From Paucibacter sp. KBW04 (GTDB lineage Bacteria; Pseudomonadota; Gammaproteobacteria; Burkholderiales; Burkholderiaceae_C), in contig NZ_QAJN01000003.1 of assembly GCF_003852425.1 (NCBI RefSeq), positions 83,415-147,414 of the forward strand: a stretch of DNA of 64,000 bases. The letters are read 5' to 3'. This document shows positions 38,915-49,623 of this stretch, piece after piece. The position numbers and the translations under genes are program-made. The number at the start of each line of letters is the position of its first letter. Position 1 is the first letter of the stretch. The notes under the pieces were generated by a model, which was not told where the DNA came from, did not search any database, and worked only from the letters and a program-made list of their open reading frames with translations.

Positions 38915-40803
38915 AAACAAACAAACAAAAGAAATGGCTGGCCGCGATCAGCATCGCCAGCGGCTTGGTCAGCGGCAGCTGGGCGCAAAGCATTGAGCGG
39001 GTGGAGCCGCCCTCCTGGTGGATAGGCATGAGCGAGCCCACGGTGCAGCTGATGGTGCATGGCCCGGGTGTCGCCCGGCTCCAGCCCAGCCTGGAACATG
39101 CCGGCGTGCAAGTGCAGGCGGTGCACCGGCTCAGCAGCCCCAACTACCTTTTTGTCGATCTGCAAATCGCCCCGGATGCCCAGCCGGGCCTGATCGACCT
39201 GCGCTTTGAGCCCAGGGCGGACGCGGCTGAAAAGCCCCCCACCCTGCACTACGCCTTCCCCCTGCGCAGCCGCTCAGCCGGCTCCGCCCAGCGCCAAGGC
39301 TTTGGACCCAAAGACGCCATCTATCTGCTGGTGCCCGACCGCTTCGCCAAAAGCGGCCCGGCGAGCTCGGCCCCGGGCATCAAGGAAGGCGAGAACCGCC
39401 GCGACAAGGACGGTCGCCATGGCGGCAATCTGGCCGGCCTGCGCCAGCACCTGGGCTATATCGCCGGCCTGGGCTTCACCCAAATCTGGCCCACGCCTCT
39501 GGTGGAAAACAATGCCCCCAAGGCCAGTTACCACGGCTATGCGGCGACCGACTTCTACCGCATCGACCCGCGCTTTGGCAGCGAGGCCGACTATCTGGCC
39601 TTGGCCAGCGAAGCACGGGCCTTGGGCCTGGGCCTGATCCAAGACATCGTGCTCAACCACATCGGCAGCGAGCACTGGTGGATGCGCGATCTGCCCAGCC
39701 CTGACTGGCTCAATCAATGGCCCAGCTATACCGAGACCCAGCACGCCCGCGCCACCTTGATGGACCCGCATGCCGCAGCCAGCGACCGCAAGCGCTTCAG
39801 CGAAGGCTGGTTTGTGCCCACCATGCCCGACCTCAACCAGCGCCAGCCCCAGCTGGCCAACTACCTGATTCAGATGAGCGTCTGGTGGGTCGAGCGGGCG
39901 GGGCTCTCCGGCATACGCGCCGACACCTACTCCTACTCCGACCGCGACTTTCTCGCCCGCTGGTCGGCCCGATTGATGCAGGAGTACCCGAACTTCAATC
40001 TGGTGGGTGAGGAATGGAGCGCCTCGCCGGCCATCGTGTCCTACTGGCAGCGCGGCAAGCGCAATCACGACGGCTATGTCTCCAGCATGCCCAGCATGAT
40101 GGACTTCCCCTTGCACGGCGCCCTGCTCGCCGCCCTGGGCGAGACGGAGGCCTGGGATGGCGGGCTGAACAAGCTCTACGAGGCGCTGGCCCATGATTTC
40201 CTCTACCCCGATGCGAGCAATCTGGTGCTTTTTCTGGGCAACCACGACACGCCGCGGATCTACACCCTGCTGAAGGAGGATCTGGCGCTGTACAAAATGG
40301 CCCTGGTTTATCTGGCCAGCACCCAGCGCATCCCGCAGTTCTTCTACGGCGACGAACTCCTCCTCAGCAGCCCAGCCCAGCGTGACGATGGCCGCGTGCG
40401 GGCCGACTTTCCTGGCGGCTGGGCGGGTGACCCCGTCAACGGCTTCACCGGGACCGGGCTGAGCGCCAGCCAAGCCGAGGCGCAAGCCTTTGTGCGGCGC
40501 CTGATGAACTGGCGCAAGAGCGCGGCGCTGGTTCACCAAGGCGCGCTGACGCATTACGCGCCGCAGGACGGCCTCTACACCCTCTTCCGCCACGCGGCCC
40601 AGGGCGAGCCCCTGAATCAAGCACGGCTGATGGTGGTCTTCAACAAGAACGCCAAAGCCAGCCGCCTGGAAACCCGGCGCTTCCCGGAAATGCTGACGAG
40701 CCGTTCCTACGGCATCGATGTGCTGACCGGGCTGCGCCATGAGCTGGGCCAGCCCTTGGAGATCCCGGGACGCAGCGCCTTGCTGCTGGAAGTTCGAGAG
40801 TAA
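38911..40803 (+). CDS. Exported neopullulanase/cyclomaltodextrinase-like GH13 enzyme (SusA-like)
   Basis: A 630-residue GH13 enzyme with a signal peptide (KKWLAAISIASGLVSGSWAQ) and an N-terminal beta domain (PPSWWIGMSEPTVQLMVHG) typical of cyclomaltodextrinase/neopullulanase/SusA enzymes. Calcium-site-like insert KEGENRRDKDGRHGGNLAGL precedes the barrel. Catalytic residues: Asp338 in GIRADTYSYSD, Glu367 in LVGEEWS and Asp446 in LGNHDTPR. Expected to hydrolyse pullulan, cyclodextrins or linear dextrins in the periplasm. Translation is coupled to the preceding GH13 gene. Confidence 0.9.
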   Translation: MKTNKQKKWLAAISIASGLVSGSWAQSIERVEPPSWWIGMSEPTVQLMVHGPGVARLQPSLEHAGVQVQAVHRLSSPNYLFVDLQIAPDAQPGLIDLRFEPRADAAEKPPTLHYAFPLRSRSAGSAQRQGFGPKDAIYLLVPDRFAKSGPASSAPGIKEGENRRDKDGRHGGNLAGLRQHLGYIAGLGFTQIWPTPLVENNAPKASYHGYAATDFYRIDPRFGSEADYLALASEARALGLGLIQDIVLNHIGSEHWWMRDLPSPDWLNQWPSYTETQHARATLMDPHAAASDRKRFSEGWFVPTMPDLNQRQPQLANYLIQMSVWWVERAGLSGIRADTYSYSDRDFLARWSARLMQEYPNFNLVGEEWSASPAIVSYWQRGKRNHDGYVSSMPSMMDFPLHGALLAALGETEAWDGGLNKLYEALAHDFLYPDASNLVLFLGNHDTPRIYTLLKEDLALYKMALVYLASTQRIPQFFYGDELLLSSPAQRDDGRVRADFPGGWAGDPVNGFTGTGLSASQAEAQAFVRRLMNWRKSAALVHQGALTHYAPQDGLYTLFRHAAQGEPLNQARLMVVFNKNAKASRLETRRFPEMLTSRSYGIDVLTGLRHELGQPLEIPGRSALLLEVRE

Positions 40804-40832
40804 AGAAAGCCCGCGCACTGGCGCGGCTTCTG
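40804..40832. terminator. Hairpin between convergent GH13 and malQ genes
   Basis: AAG(C)CCGCGC pairs with GCGCGGCTT around an ACTG loop with one bulged C. The flanking runs are only moderately T-rich (CTTTCTTT on the minus strand), so it is a probable bidirectional terminator filling nearly the whole 31-base gap. Confidence 0.55.
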
Positions 40833-40834
40833 CT

Positions 40835-42355
40835 TTAGCCCGGCAAGCCCATCAAGGCCAGCGGCGCCCGCCCGCTGGCGGCCGAGATCAGGCCCAGCAC
40901 GCGAGTGGTTTCGCTGTCCACCATCTCCCAGGTGAAGCGCCAGCCCCAGTTGCCGCCCAGCACGCCGGGCACATTCATGCGGTGCGCGCTGCCCAGGCCC
41001 AGCACATCCTGCATGGGGAAGACGGCCATATTCGCCACCGAGTTGCAGCAGGCGCGGATCATGGCCCAGTGCACATCGTGCTCATTGCAGGGCAGATAGG
41101 CGCCGGCAAAAGCGCGCTCACGCGGGCTGGCATTGAGCCACCAGCCACGCACCGTGTCGTTGTCATGCGTGCCGGTATAGGCCACGCATTCGCGCGACCA
41201 CATCTGGGGCAGGAACTCGTGCTGGCCGTCAGCCCCAAAGCCGAACTGCAAGATCTTCATGCCCGGGAAGCCACAAGCCAGGCGCAGCTCATGCACATCC
41301 TCGGTGATGAAGCCCAAGTCCTCGGCCACGATGGGCAGTTGGCCCAGAGCTTTTTCAATCGCATCGAACAAGGCCTTGCCGGGGCCGGGCAACCAGCGAC
41401 CGGTCTTGGCATCGGGGCTGCTGGCGGGGATTTCGTAGTAGCCGGCAAAGCCGCGGAAATGGTCGATGCGGAACACATCGGCCTGCGAGAGCGCACGCCG
41501 CACCCGCGCCGTCCACCAGGCATAGTCTTCGGCGGCCATGCGGTCCCAGCGATAGAGCGGGTTGCCCCAGCGCTGGCCCAGCGGGCCAAGATCATCGGGC
41601 GGCACGCCGGCCACCACGGTGGGCTGGAAATGCTCGTCCAGATAGTAAAGATCGGGCCTGGCCCAGCAGTCCGCGCTGTCATGTGCCACGAAGATGGGCA
41701 GATCGCCCATGATGGCCACGCCTTTGCTATTCGCATAAGCCTTCAGCTCGGCGGCCTGCACATCAAACTGCCACTGCACAAAGCGCCAGAAATTGAATTC
41801 GTCGCCATGGTCTTCGCGGGCGCGGGCCAGCGCCGCCGGCTCGCGGCGCGCCAAGGCCGGATCCCATTCCCACCAGGGCTGGCCCTGCAGGGGTGAGCGA
41901 ATCGCCATGAACAAGGCGTAGTCGTCCAGCCAATCGCTCTGGGCCTGGCACCAGCGGGTGAAGGCCAGCCTATCGGTCGGTGTGGCCAGGGCGGCGAAGC
42001 CCGCCGCCGCGGTGCGCAGCTGCTGCTCGCGCCAGGGCAGCACATCGCCATAGTGCACATGCAAGGGGTCAAAACCTCCGCCCGGTAGATCCGGCGCAGC
42101 CAGCCAGCCCTTGGCGATCAGAGGCTCCAGGGCCACCATCCATTGGCTGCCGGCAAAGGCCGAGACGCCCTGGTAAGGCGAGTCGCCGGGGCCAATCGGG
42201 GTGGTGGGCAGCAGCTGCCAGAGGGTTTGCCCAGCCGAGGCCAGCCAGTCCACAAAATGATGGGCGGCGGGGCCGAAGTCCCCCATGCCGTGCGGGCCGG
42301 GCAAGGAGGTGATGTGCAGCAGCACGCCGGAGGAACGCTGATGAAGTGGGTTCAT
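40835..42355 (-). CDS. malQ: 4-alpha-glucanotransferase (amylomaltase)
   Basis: A 506-residue GH77 disproportionating enzyme that transfers maltosyl units between dextrins in the cytoplasm. RSSGVLLHITSLPGPHGMGDFG at the N-terminus, DSPYQGVSAFAG, nucleophile Asp in RIDHFRGFAGYYEIP, acid/base Glu in IVAEDLGFI and GTHDNDT are all present. The start at 42355 is 4 bases after the glgX stop, implying translational coupling; a GTG 15 codons upstream inside glgX is possible but outside the family consensus. Confidence 0.95.
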   Translation of the reverse strand: MNPLHQRSSGVLLHITSLPGPHGMGDFGPAAHHFVDWLASAGQTLWQLLPTTPIGPGDSPYQGVSAFAGSQWMVALEPLIAKGWLAAPDLPGGGFDPLHVHYGDVLPWREQQLRTAAAGFAALATPTDRLAFTRWCQAQSDWLDDYALFMAIRSPLQGQPWWEWDPALARREPAALARAREDHGDEFNFWRFVQWQFDVQAAELKAYANSKGVAIMGDLPIFVAHDSADCWARPDLYYLDEHFQPTVVAGVPPDDLGPLGQRWGNPLYRWDRMAAEDYAWWTARVRRALSQADVFRIDHFRGFAGYYEIPASSPDAKTGRWLPGPGKALFDAIEKALGQLPIVAEDLGFITEDVHELRLACGFPGMKILQFGFGADGQHEFLPQMWSRECVAYTGTHDNDTVRGWWLNASPRERAFAGAYLPCNEHDVHWAMIRACCNSVANMAVFPMQDVLGLGSAHRMNVPGVLGGNWGWRFTWEMVDSETTRVLGLISAASGRAPLALMGLPG

Positions 42356-42359
42356 TCGA

Positions 42360-44522
42360 TCAAACTTTCTGAGGGAAATCTGTGGGCGGGGCCGAGGCAC
42401 GCGCCAGCACCAGCAAGCTGTGGGCCGGCACCATCAGAGGCGTGCCCTGGGGCAGGAGCGCGCTTGACTGCAGCTCGCCACTGCTATCCAAGGCCAGGCA
42501 CCAAGGCCCCCGGCCCAGGGTGAAGGGCAGGGCCTGAGCCTCGGGGTTGAAGATCAGGGTCAGCTGAGGCTGGCTGCTCGCTGCCGCGCAGACCCGGGCG
42601 GCGAAGGCATGGCTGCCGGCGTCGTGCCAGTCCTGGTGCTGCATCTCGTGCCCGCCGGGATTGAACCAGCTGATGCTGGCGTCACCGCCATGCAAGCCCG
42701 GGTCCGAGGCCGGCACAAACCAGCGGGCGTGGCGCAGCAAGGGCTGCTCACGCCGCAAGGCCAGGGCCGCGCTGACCAGGGCCAGGGTCTGGCTCTCGGC
42801 CTGATCCCAATTCAGCCAGGTGATGGCGTTGTCCTGGCAATAGGCGTTGTTATTGCCGCCTTGGCTGTTACCGATCTCATCACCCGCGCAGAGCATGGGC
42901 GTGCCCTGCGAGAGCAGCAAGGTGGCCAGCATGGCGCGGCGCACGCGGGCGCGCAGAGCGGTGATGGCGGCGTCATCGCTGGCACCCTCGGCGCCGAAAT
43001 TGGCACTCAGCTCGCCGTCACGGCCATCGCGATTGTTTTCGCCATTCGCCTCGTTGTGCTTGTGCTGGTAGCTGGTCACATCAGCCAGCACATAGCCGTC
43101 ATGCACGGCGATGAAATTGACCGAGGCCGTGGGCTGGCGCCGGCCGTGGTGGAACAAATCGTTGGAGGCCATGAAGCGCCGAGCCAACTCGCCCCGGCCC
43201 ACCGCCGGCCGGCCCGAGGCGCCGGCTGCGCCGCGCAGCCAAAAGCCACGCACGCTGTCACGGAACTTGTCGTTCCACTCCAAAAAGCGGCCGGGAAAGC
43301 GCCCGACTTGATAGCCGTCATAGCCCGCATCCCAGGGCTCGGCAATCAGATGCACATCGGCCAAGACCGGGTCCTGGCGCAAGGCGGTGAAGAAGGCGGC
43401 ATGCGGGTCAAAGCCGTGCGCCCCACGCCCCAGCACCGGTGCCAGATCGAAGCGGAAGCCGTCCACCCCCATCTCGGCCACCCAAAAGCGCAGGGAGTCC
43501 AGCACGAACTGGGTGACGCGCGGGTGGGCGCAGTTGAGCGTGTTGCCACAGCCGCTGAGGTTCTCGTAACGGCTGGCATCGTCGGCAGCCAGGCGGTAGT
43601 AACTCTTGTTGTCCAGGCCACGGAAACTCAAAGTGGGGCCGAACTCATTGCCCTCCGGCGTGTGGTTGTAGACCACGTCCAGCACCACCTCCAGCCCCGC
43701 CTCATGGAGGGCCGCGACCATGGCACGGAACTCTTGGGCCACGGCGCTGGGATCATCCCTGTGCGCCGCTTGGGCCAGGCGCGGGTCGGGGCAAAAAAAG
43801 CCCAGGGTGTTATAGCCCCAGTAATTGTGCAGATGACGCTCGGCCAGATGCGACTCGTCCACCGCATACTGCACCGGCAGCAAGGACAGGGTGCTGACGC
43901 CCAGCGCCTTGAAATGCGCAATCGAACTCGGATGGGCCAGGCCCGCGTAAGTGCCCCGCAACTCGGGCGGCACACCCGGATGCAGCATGGAAAAGCCCTT
44001 GACATGGACCTCGTACAAGACCGTGTCGGCCGCTGCCGTATGCGGCGCATTGGCACGCGGGCTGCGGCCCGGCAGCGGCGCTGCCACACGGGCTTTGAGG
44101 GCCTGGGCGGCGTTGTCGCGCGCATCCAGGGAACGTGGCCCGTCCGGATGACCCAGCTCATAACCATGGTGTTCGGCGCGCCAGGCGAAGCGGCCGACGA
44201 TCTCGCGGGCATAGGGGTCGAGCAAGAGCTTGTGCGGGTTGAAGCGCAGGCCGCGCTCGGGCTGATAAGGCCCGTTGGCCCGCAGGCCGTAAACCAGGCC
44301 CGCGCCCATGCCGGGCAGGAAGCCGTGGAAGATGCCGTCTTCCGGGCCGCTCAAGGCATAGCGGCGCAGCTCGCGCTGGCCGTGGGTGTCGAAGAGGCAG
44401 AGCTCGATGCGCTCGGCATGGTCGGAGAAGACGGCGAAGTTGATGCCGCCGTCGCGCAGCGTGGCGCCCAAGGGTGCGGGGCGGCCTTGGCAAAGCTCGG
44501 CGGGCAGGTGAGACATCGTCAT
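42360..44522 (-). CDS. glgX: Glycogen debranching enzyme (isoamylase type)
   Basis: A 720-residue GH13 enzyme removing short alpha-1,6 branches from phosphorylase-limit dextrins. N-terminal CBM48 (PLGATLRDGGINFAVFSDHA) precedes VYGLRANGPYQPERGLRFNPHKLLLDPYA, DVVYNHTPEGNE, nucleophile region GFRFDLAPVLGR, Glu in LIAEPWDAG, and VNFIAVHDGY. The ATG at 44522 or 44516 could be used; a TTG at 44531 is unlikely. It sits 17 bases after glgB and 4 before malQ in one operon. Confidence 0.94.
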   Translation of the reverse strand: MTMSHLPAELCQGRPAPLGATLRDGGINFAVFSDHAERIELCLFDTHGQRELRRYALSGPEDGIFHGFLPGMGAGLVYGLRANGPYQPERGLRFNPHKLLLDPYAREIVGRFAWRAEHHGYELGHPDGPRSLDARDNAAQALKARVAAPLPGRSPRANAPHTAAADTVLYEVHVKGFSMLHPGVPPELRGTYAGLAHPSSIAHFKALGVSTLSLLPVQYAVDESHLAERHLHNYWGYNTLGFFCPDPRLAQAAHRDDPSAVAQEFRAMVAALHEAGLEVVLDVVYNHTPEGNEFGPTLSFRGLDNKSYYRLAADDASRYENLSGCGNTLNCAHPRVTQFVLDSLRFWVAEMGVDGFRFDLAPVLGRGAHGFDPHAAFFTALRQDPVLADVHLIAEPWDAGYDGYQVGRFPGRFLEWNDKFRDSVRGFWLRGAAGASGRPAVGRGELARRFMASNDLFHHGRRQPTASVNFIAVHDGYVLADVTSYQHKHNEANGENNRDGRDGELSANFGAEGASDDAAITALRARVRRAMLATLLLSQGTPMLCAGDEIGNSQGGNNNAYCQDNAITWLNWDQAESQTLALVSAALALRREQPLLRHARWFVPASDPGLHGGDASISWFNPGGHEMQHQDWHDAGSHAFAARVCAAASSQPQLTLIFNPEAQALPFTLGRGPWCLALDSSGELQSSALLPQGTPLMVPAHSLLVLARASAPPTDFPQKV

Positions 44523-44539
44523 GGCGCTCAATTTGAAAT

Positions 44540-46720
44540 TTAGGCCGGCACCAGGAATATCGTGGCCAGCGGCGGCAAGGTCAAGGCGATGGAGTGGCTG
44601 CGGCCTTGCGCCGATGTTGCCTCCAGCGACAGCGGTCCGGCGCCATTGCCCAGATTGCTACCGCCGTAAAAGGCCGAGTCGGTGTTGAGGACCTCGCGCC
44701 AGGCCGAGGCCTGCTCAGGCACGCCCAGACGGTAGGCCTCACGTGGCACCGGGGTCAGATTGCTGACCACCATCACCATGCCGCCCTGCTCGTCACGGCG
44801 CAACCAGGCAAAGACCGAGTGATCGGCATCGTCGCCTTGCAGCCACTCAAAGCCCTCGGCCATGCAGTCCAGGCGGTGCAGGGCCGGCTGCTCACGGTAG
44901 AGCCGATTGAGATCACGCACCAGGCGCTGCACACCGGCATGGCGCGGGTCTTGCAGCAAATCCCAGGGCAGGCTCTGGTCGTGATTCCATTCGCTGCGCT
45001 GCGCAAACTCCTGGCCCATGAAGAGCAGCTTCTTGCCGGGGTGGCCCCACATAAAGCCGTAGTAGGCGCGCAGATTGGCGAACTGCTGCCAGTCATCACC
45101 CGGCATCTTGCCCAGCAGCGAGCCCTTGCCATGCACCACCTCGTCATGCGAGAGCGGCAGCACAAAGTTCTCGCTGAAGGCGTAGATCAGGCCAAAAGTC
45201 ATCTTGTCGTGGTGCCAGCGGCGGTTGACCGGGTCCTCGCGCATGTAATGCAGCGTGTCATTCATCCAGCCCATATTCCATTTGTAGTGGAAGCCCAGGC
45301 CGCCTGCGAAGGTGGGGGCCGAGACACCGGGGAAGCTGGTGCTTTCCTCCGCCACGGTGATGGCGCCGGGCGCATCCTGGCCCAGGCGCTCATTCATCTG
45401 ACGCAAGAGAGCAATGGCCTCAAGATTCTCTCGCCCGCCCTGGGCGTTGGGGATCCACTCACCCGCCGGGCGGGAATAGTCGCGATACAGCATGGACGCC
45501 ACCGCATCTACCCGCAGCCCATCCACGCCCCAGCGCTCGGTCCAGTACAAGGCATTGCCGACCAAGAATTGCCGCACCTCGTTGCGGCCAAAGTTGTAGA
45601 TCAGCGTGTTCCAGTCGCGGTGAAAGCCCTCGCGCGGGTCCGCGTACTCGTACAAATGCGTGCCATCAAAACGGGCCAGGCCGAAGGCGTCGCTAGGGAA
45701 ATGCGCGGGCACCCAATCCAGCAAAAGCCCCAGGCCCTGGGCATGGCAGGCCGCCACAAAACGGGCAAAGCCCTCCGGCGGGCCGAAGCGGGCCGAGGGG
45801 CTGTAGAGGCCCAGGGTTTGATAGCCCCAGGAGCCATCGAAGGGGTGTTCGCTGATGGGCAGCAGTTGTACATGGGTAAAGCCAAGCTCCGCCGCATAAG
45901 GGGGCAATTGCTCGGCCAACTCGTCCCAAGTCGGGAAGCGCCCTTCCCTGCCCTGGCGCCAGGAGCCGGCATGGACCTCGTAGATGGAGATCGCGGCCTG
46001 GCGCTCATTGGCCGCCGCCCGGCCCGCAGGCAAGGCCTTGGGTTCGGGCAAGGCGGCCACCACGCTGGCATTGTCCGGTCGCAGCTGAGAGGCGAATGCA
46101 AAGGGGTCGGCCTTCAAAGGCAAGACCTGACCCTGGCCGTCCTGCAGCTCATATTTGTAGAGATCCCCGACGGCCACATGCGGAACAAAAATCTCCCACA
46201 CTCCGGCCGAATGCCGCAAGCGCATAGCGTGGCGGCGGCCATCCCAGAGATTGAAGCTGCCAACCACACTGACCCGGCGCGCATTCGGCGCCCAAACGGC
46301 AAAGCGCACGCCCGCCACCTCACCGATCTGGCAGGGATGGGCGCCCAGCACCGTGTAAGGCCGCGGATGCTCGCCGCGCGCCAGCAGGCCGAGGTCTTCA
46401 TCGCTGAGCTGAGGCCCGTAGCTGTAGGCATCGGCGTAAGTCTCGAAGCCTTCGGCACCGGCCCACTGCACCGCCAGGCGGTAATCAAAGCGATTCTTGC
46501 GGCGCGGCACCAGGCTCTCAAAATACCCAGCCGGGTCGCGCTGATCCAAGCTCAGGAGCTTGCGACCCGTCTTGGCATCCAGCACTTGCACGGTCTCAGC
46601 GCCGGGCAAAAAAGCCCGCAGCCACAGCCGCCCCAGCTCATCGGCATGCAGGCCCAGCACGGCAAAAGGGTCGGCATGTCGGCCACCCAGCAAGGCATCA
46701 AGATCGTGTTGCGCCAGCAT
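44540..46720 (-). CDS. glgB: 1,4-alpha-glucan branching enzyme
   Basis: A 726-residue GH13 transferase that forms alpha-1,6 branches. It has two N-terminal CBM48-like domains ([20 protein letters not shown], then [20 protein letters not shown]) as in type 1 GlgB, and the barrel motifs [21 protein letters not shown], nucleophile Asp in [17 protein letters not shown], acid/base Glu in [11 protein letters not shown] and [12 protein letters not shown]. The ATG at 46720 lies 14 bases after the glgP stop. Its presence without glgA/glgC here suggests remodelling of imported dextrins or storage linked to synthesis genes elsewhere. Confidence 0.96.
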   Translation of the reverse strand: MLAQHDLDALLGGRHADPFAVLGLHADELGRLWLRAFLPGAETVQVLDAKTGRKLLSLDQRDPAGYFESLVPRRKNRFDYRLAVQWAGAEGFETYADAYSYGPQLSDEDLGLLARGEHPRPYTVLGAHPCQIGEVAGVRFAVWAPNARRVSVVGSFNLWDGRRHAMRLRHSAGVWEIFVPHVAVGDLYKYELQDGQGQVLPLKADPFAFASQLRPDNASVVAALPEPKALPAGRAAANERQAAISIYEVHAGSWRQGREGRFPTWDELAEQLPPYAAELGFTHVQLLPISEHPFDGSWGYQTLGLYSPSARFGPPEGFARFVAACHAQGLGLLLDWVPAHFPSDAFGLARFDGTHLYEYADPREGFHRDWNTLIYNFGRNEVRQFLVGNALYWTERWGVDGLRVDAVASMLYRDYSRPAGEWIPNAQGGRENLEAIALLRQMNERLGQDAPGAITVAEESTSFPGVSAPTFAGGLGFHYKWNMGWMNDTLHYMREDPVNRRWHHDKMTFGLIYAFSENFVLPLSHDEVVHGKGSLLGKMPGDDWQQFANLRAYYGFMWGHPGKKLLFMGQEFAQRSEWNHDQSLPWDLLQDPRHAGVQRLVRDLNRLYREQPALHRLDCMAEGFEWLQGDDADHSVFAWLRRDEQGGMVMVVSNLTPVPREAYRLGVPEQASAWREVLNTDSAFYGGSNLGNGAGPLSLEATSAQGRSHSIALTLPPLATIFLVPA

Positions 46721-46734
46721 GCTTCTTTTCTTTT

Positions 46735-49239
46735 TTAGCCCAGACTTTTCACCGACCAAACCCGCTCCACATACTCGGCAATGGTGCGGTCCGAGGAGAA
46801 GGCGCCCATGCCGGCCACATTGAGGATGGCGCGCTGGCTCCAGGCGGCGGGCCGCTTGAAGAGCTCGTCCACCTCGGCCTGCTTGGCCACGTAAGCGGCG
46901 AAGTCGGCCATCAGCATATAGACGTCGCGACCCAGCAGGTTGTCCACCAGAGCCCGGTAGCGCTCGCCGTCGCCGAAAGAGAACTCGCCCCCAGCAATCG
47001 CGGCGATGACGCGGCCCAACTGGGCGTTTTCTTCCACATACAGGCGCGGGTCATAGCCCAGCTGCTTCATCTGCGCCACGGCCTCGGTGCGCAGGCCGAA
47101 GACGAACATATTCTCCACACCCATGGCCTGGGCCATCTCGATATTGGCGCCGTCCCAGGTGCCGATCGTCAGGGCGCCGTTGAGGGCGAACTTCATATTG
47201 CCGGTGCCCGAGGCCTCGGTACCGGCAGTGGAGATTTGTTCTGAGAGATCGGCCGCCGGGATGATGATCTCAGCCAAGCTAACGCCATAGTTAGGCAGGA
47301 AGACCAGCTTGAGCTTGTCACCCACGCGCGGGTCGCTGTTCACCACCCGGCCCACATCATGGGCCAGTTGGATGATGGACTTGGCCATGTGATAGGCCGA
47401 GGCTGCTTTGCCCGCGATAAACACGGTGCGCGGTGCCCAGCCTGCCTCAGGGTTGGCGACGATGGCTTGGTAGCGCGCAATCACATGCAGGATATTGAGC
47501 AGCTGGCGCTTGTACTCATGGATGCGCTTGATCTGCACATCGAAAAGGCTGTCGGCATTCACCACCACGCCCAGCTGGCGGCGCACCAGCTCAGCCAGGC
47601 GCAGCTTGTTGGCGCGTTTGACGGCCATGAACTGCTCGCCAAAGCCTACGTCCGCAGCCAAGGGCTTGAGACGGCTCAACGCCATCAAATCCTGGCGCCA
47701 GCCACGGCCGATGCGGCCGTCGATCAGGGCCGACAGGCTGGGGTTGCTCTCTTGCAGCCAGCGGCGCGGCGTCACACCGTTGGTGACGTTATGAAAACGC
47801 TCCGGGAAGATCCGCACATAGTCGGCAAAAATCGTTTGCACCATCAGCTCGGAATGCAGAGCCGCCACGCCGTTGACCCGGTGCGAGGCGACGATGGACA
47901 AGGCCGCCATGCGGACACGGCGCTCCCCACCATGACCTTCATCGATCAGCGAAACCCGCTGCAGCAAGCCCATATCGCCAGGGAAGCGGGCCGCCACCTC
48001 GTTGAGGAACTGCTGGTTGATCTCGTAAATGATTTCCAGATGCCTGGGCATCAGGTGCTCAAACATATGCACCGGCCAGGTCTCCAGGGCCTCGGGCATC
48101 AAGGTGTGGTTGGTGTAGGAGATGGCCTGGCGGGTGATGGCCCAGGCCTGATCCCAGGGCAAGGCGTGCTCATCCACCAGCAAGCGCATCAGCTCGGCCG
48201 GGGCCAGGGCCGGATGGGTGTCGTTCAGATGGATGGCATTGCGCAGGCCCAGATCACGCAAGTTCCCGGCCGGGCCCGCCTCGCGCAGATGGCGGGCGAT
48301 CAGGTCTTGCAGCGAGGCGCTGGTCAAGAACGCCTCTTGCTTCAAGCGCAGCTCGCGGCCGGCCTCGGTGCTGTCGTCGGGGTAAAGCACCCAGTTGAGC
48401 GCGTCGGCAGCCACGCGGTGGCGGGCAGCGCGCAGAAAGTCGCCCTCGCAGAAGGCGGCAAAGTCGATCGGTGCCTCGGCGCTGGCATGCCATTGGCGCA
48501 GGGTGGAGACCCGCTCGCTGTGGTGGGCGGGCACGATGAAGTCATAGGCCTGGGCCTCGATGATCTCGGCCGGCCGCCAGCGCCGCACCCCGCCCTCCAC
48601 CGCCACCCGGCCGCCAAAGCCGACGCGGTAGCGCAGCTCGGGGCGTGGCACCTCCCAGGGCTGGCCCAGGCGCAGCCAGTCGTCGGGCATCTCGATCTGG
48701 CGGCCGTCCTGAATGCCTTGGGCAAACATGCCGTATTGGTAGCGCAGGCCGTAGCCAAAAGAAGGCAGGCCCAGCTCGGCGAAGGAGTCCAGGAAGCAGG
48801 CCGCCAAGCGACCCAGGCCGCCATTGCCCAAGGCCATATCGGGCTCACGTTCCAGCACATCGCTGTACTGCAGGCCTTGGGCCGCCAGCAGCTCGCGCAG
48901 ATCGGCCTCCAGGCCCAGGGCCGCCAGGGCATTGGACAGGGCCCGGCCCATCAGAAACTCCATCGAGAGGTAATGCACCCGGCGCACCGGTGCGTCGGCC
49001 GGGCGCTGCGCGTCCTCCAGCTGGGTCTGGCCCCAGCGCTGGGCCAGCACCTCGCGGGTGGCGGTGGCGGCGGCGCGCAAGGCAGCCTGAGCCGTCACGC
49101 CCGCGCCCGAGAGGCTCAGCTCGCGATTGAAGGCGCTGGCAAAGGCCGCGCGAATCAGCGCCTGCGCGGGGCCGGCGGCGGCAGATGCGGAGGCGGCAGG
49201 CTTGGATGAGGGGATTTGGGCTGTCATGGCATCCATCAT
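46735..49239 (-). CDS. glgP: Glycogen/maltodextrin phosphorylase
   Basis: An 834-residue GT35 enzyme that releases glucose-1-phosphate from alpha-1,4-glucans using PLP. Signatures: [41 protein letters not shown] segment ([16 protein letters not shown]), the PLP lysine in the [13 protein letters not shown] region downstream and [20 protein letters not shown]. Two ATGs occur at 49239 and 49236 and a third four codons on; the choice is uncertain by a few residues. First gene of glgP-glgB-glgX-malQ. A good palindrome lies about 145 bases upstream. Confidence 0.95.
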   Translation of the reverse strand: MMDAMTAQIPSSKPAASASAAAGPAQALIRAAFASAFNRELSLSGAGVTAQAALRAAATATREVLAQRWGQTQLEDAQRPADAPVRRVHYLSMEFLMGRALSNALAALGLEADLRELLAAQGLQYSDVLEREPDMALGNGGLGRLAACFLDSFAELGLPSFGYGLRYQYGMFAQGIQDGRQIEMPDDWLRLGQPWEVPRPELRYRVGFGGRVAVEGGVRRWRPAEIIEAQAYDFIVPAHHSERVSTLRQWHASAEAPIDFAAFCEGDFLRAARHRVAADALNWVLYPDDSTEAGRELRLKQEAFLTSASLQDLIARHLREAGPAGNLRDLGLRNAIHLNDTHPALAPAELMRLLVDEHALPWDQAWAITRQAISYTNHTLMPEALETWPVHMFEHLMPRHLEIIYEINQQFLNEVAARFPGDMGLLQRVSLIDEGHGGERRVRMAALSIVASHRVNGVAALHSELMVQTIFADYVRIFPERFHNVTNGVTPRRWLQESNPSLSALIDGRIGRGWRQDLMALSRLKPLAADVGFGEQFMAVKRANKLRLAELVRRQLGVVVNADSLFDVQIKRIHEYKRQLLNILHVIARYQAIVANPEAGWAPRTVFIAGKAASAYHMAKSIIQLAHDVGRVVNSDPRVGDKLKLVFLPNYGVSLAEIIIPAADLSEQISTAGTEASGTGNMKFALNGALTIGTWDGANIEMAQAMGVENMFVFGLRTEAVAQMKQLGYDPRLYVEENAQLGRVIAAIAGGEFSFGDGERYRALVDNLLGRDVYMLMADFAAYVAKQAEVDELFKRPAAWSQRAILNVAGMGAFSSDRTIAEYVERVWSVKSLG

Positions 49240-49383
49240 TGATAGCAGCTGAAGTTTGAACTTTGGCTTCGTCGGGCGCGGCGCTCAGCTTGGCAGAGCT
49301 TGCCGGAACCTGGCGAACAAAGCATGCACAGATGCGACCCAGAGGCCGCGCTGATGCAAGTATCACTCAGAGTTCACGTATTG

Positions 49384-49398
49384 TGTAGTTTCACTACA
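49384..49398. promoter_or_regulatory. Operator-like palindrome upstream of glgP
   Basis: TGTAGT-TTC-ACTACA, a perfect 6-bp inverted repeat around a 3-base centre. It is the best member of a set of similar sites in the two divergent intergenic regions of the starch locus, consistent with binding by a dimeric (for example LacI-type) regulator. The rest of 49240-49623 contains no gene. Confidence 0.6.
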
Positions 49399-49469
49399 AA
49401 TGAAATGGCGATCAAAGCGTTGTAGCCTTGAATTCATTCAGCAGGCGCACAACTCAGCCGGGTTTGCTC

Positions 49470-49500
49470 TGTTGTTCAACTACAGAAACCCCGTTATATT
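49470..49500 (+). promoter_or_regulatory. malK promoter overlapped by an operator-like site
   Basis: TTGTTC (49472-49477), 17-bp spacer, TATATT (49495-49500) form a good sigma-70 promoter reading toward malK. TGTTGT-TCA-ACTACA (49470-49484), one base from a perfect palindrome of the same form as the glgP site, covers the -35, so a bound repressor would block polymerase. Confidence 0.6.
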
Positions 49501-49623
49501 GCCTACAAATCTGATGTTTTGACGCGACGCTGGCGAGCCTGCTCATCGCAGGCCCGCCTGGTCCGGCTTACAAAGCAACAAGCCGACACCCCCTGGGTCG
49601 TTCCGGCGCTATGGAGACTCACA

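Noticed and set aside
44594..46738. A 714-codon frame antisense to glgB (and similar ones opposite glgP, glgX and malQ)
   Set aside because: glgB and its neighbours have complete catalytic motifs in the other strand; the antisense translations have none.
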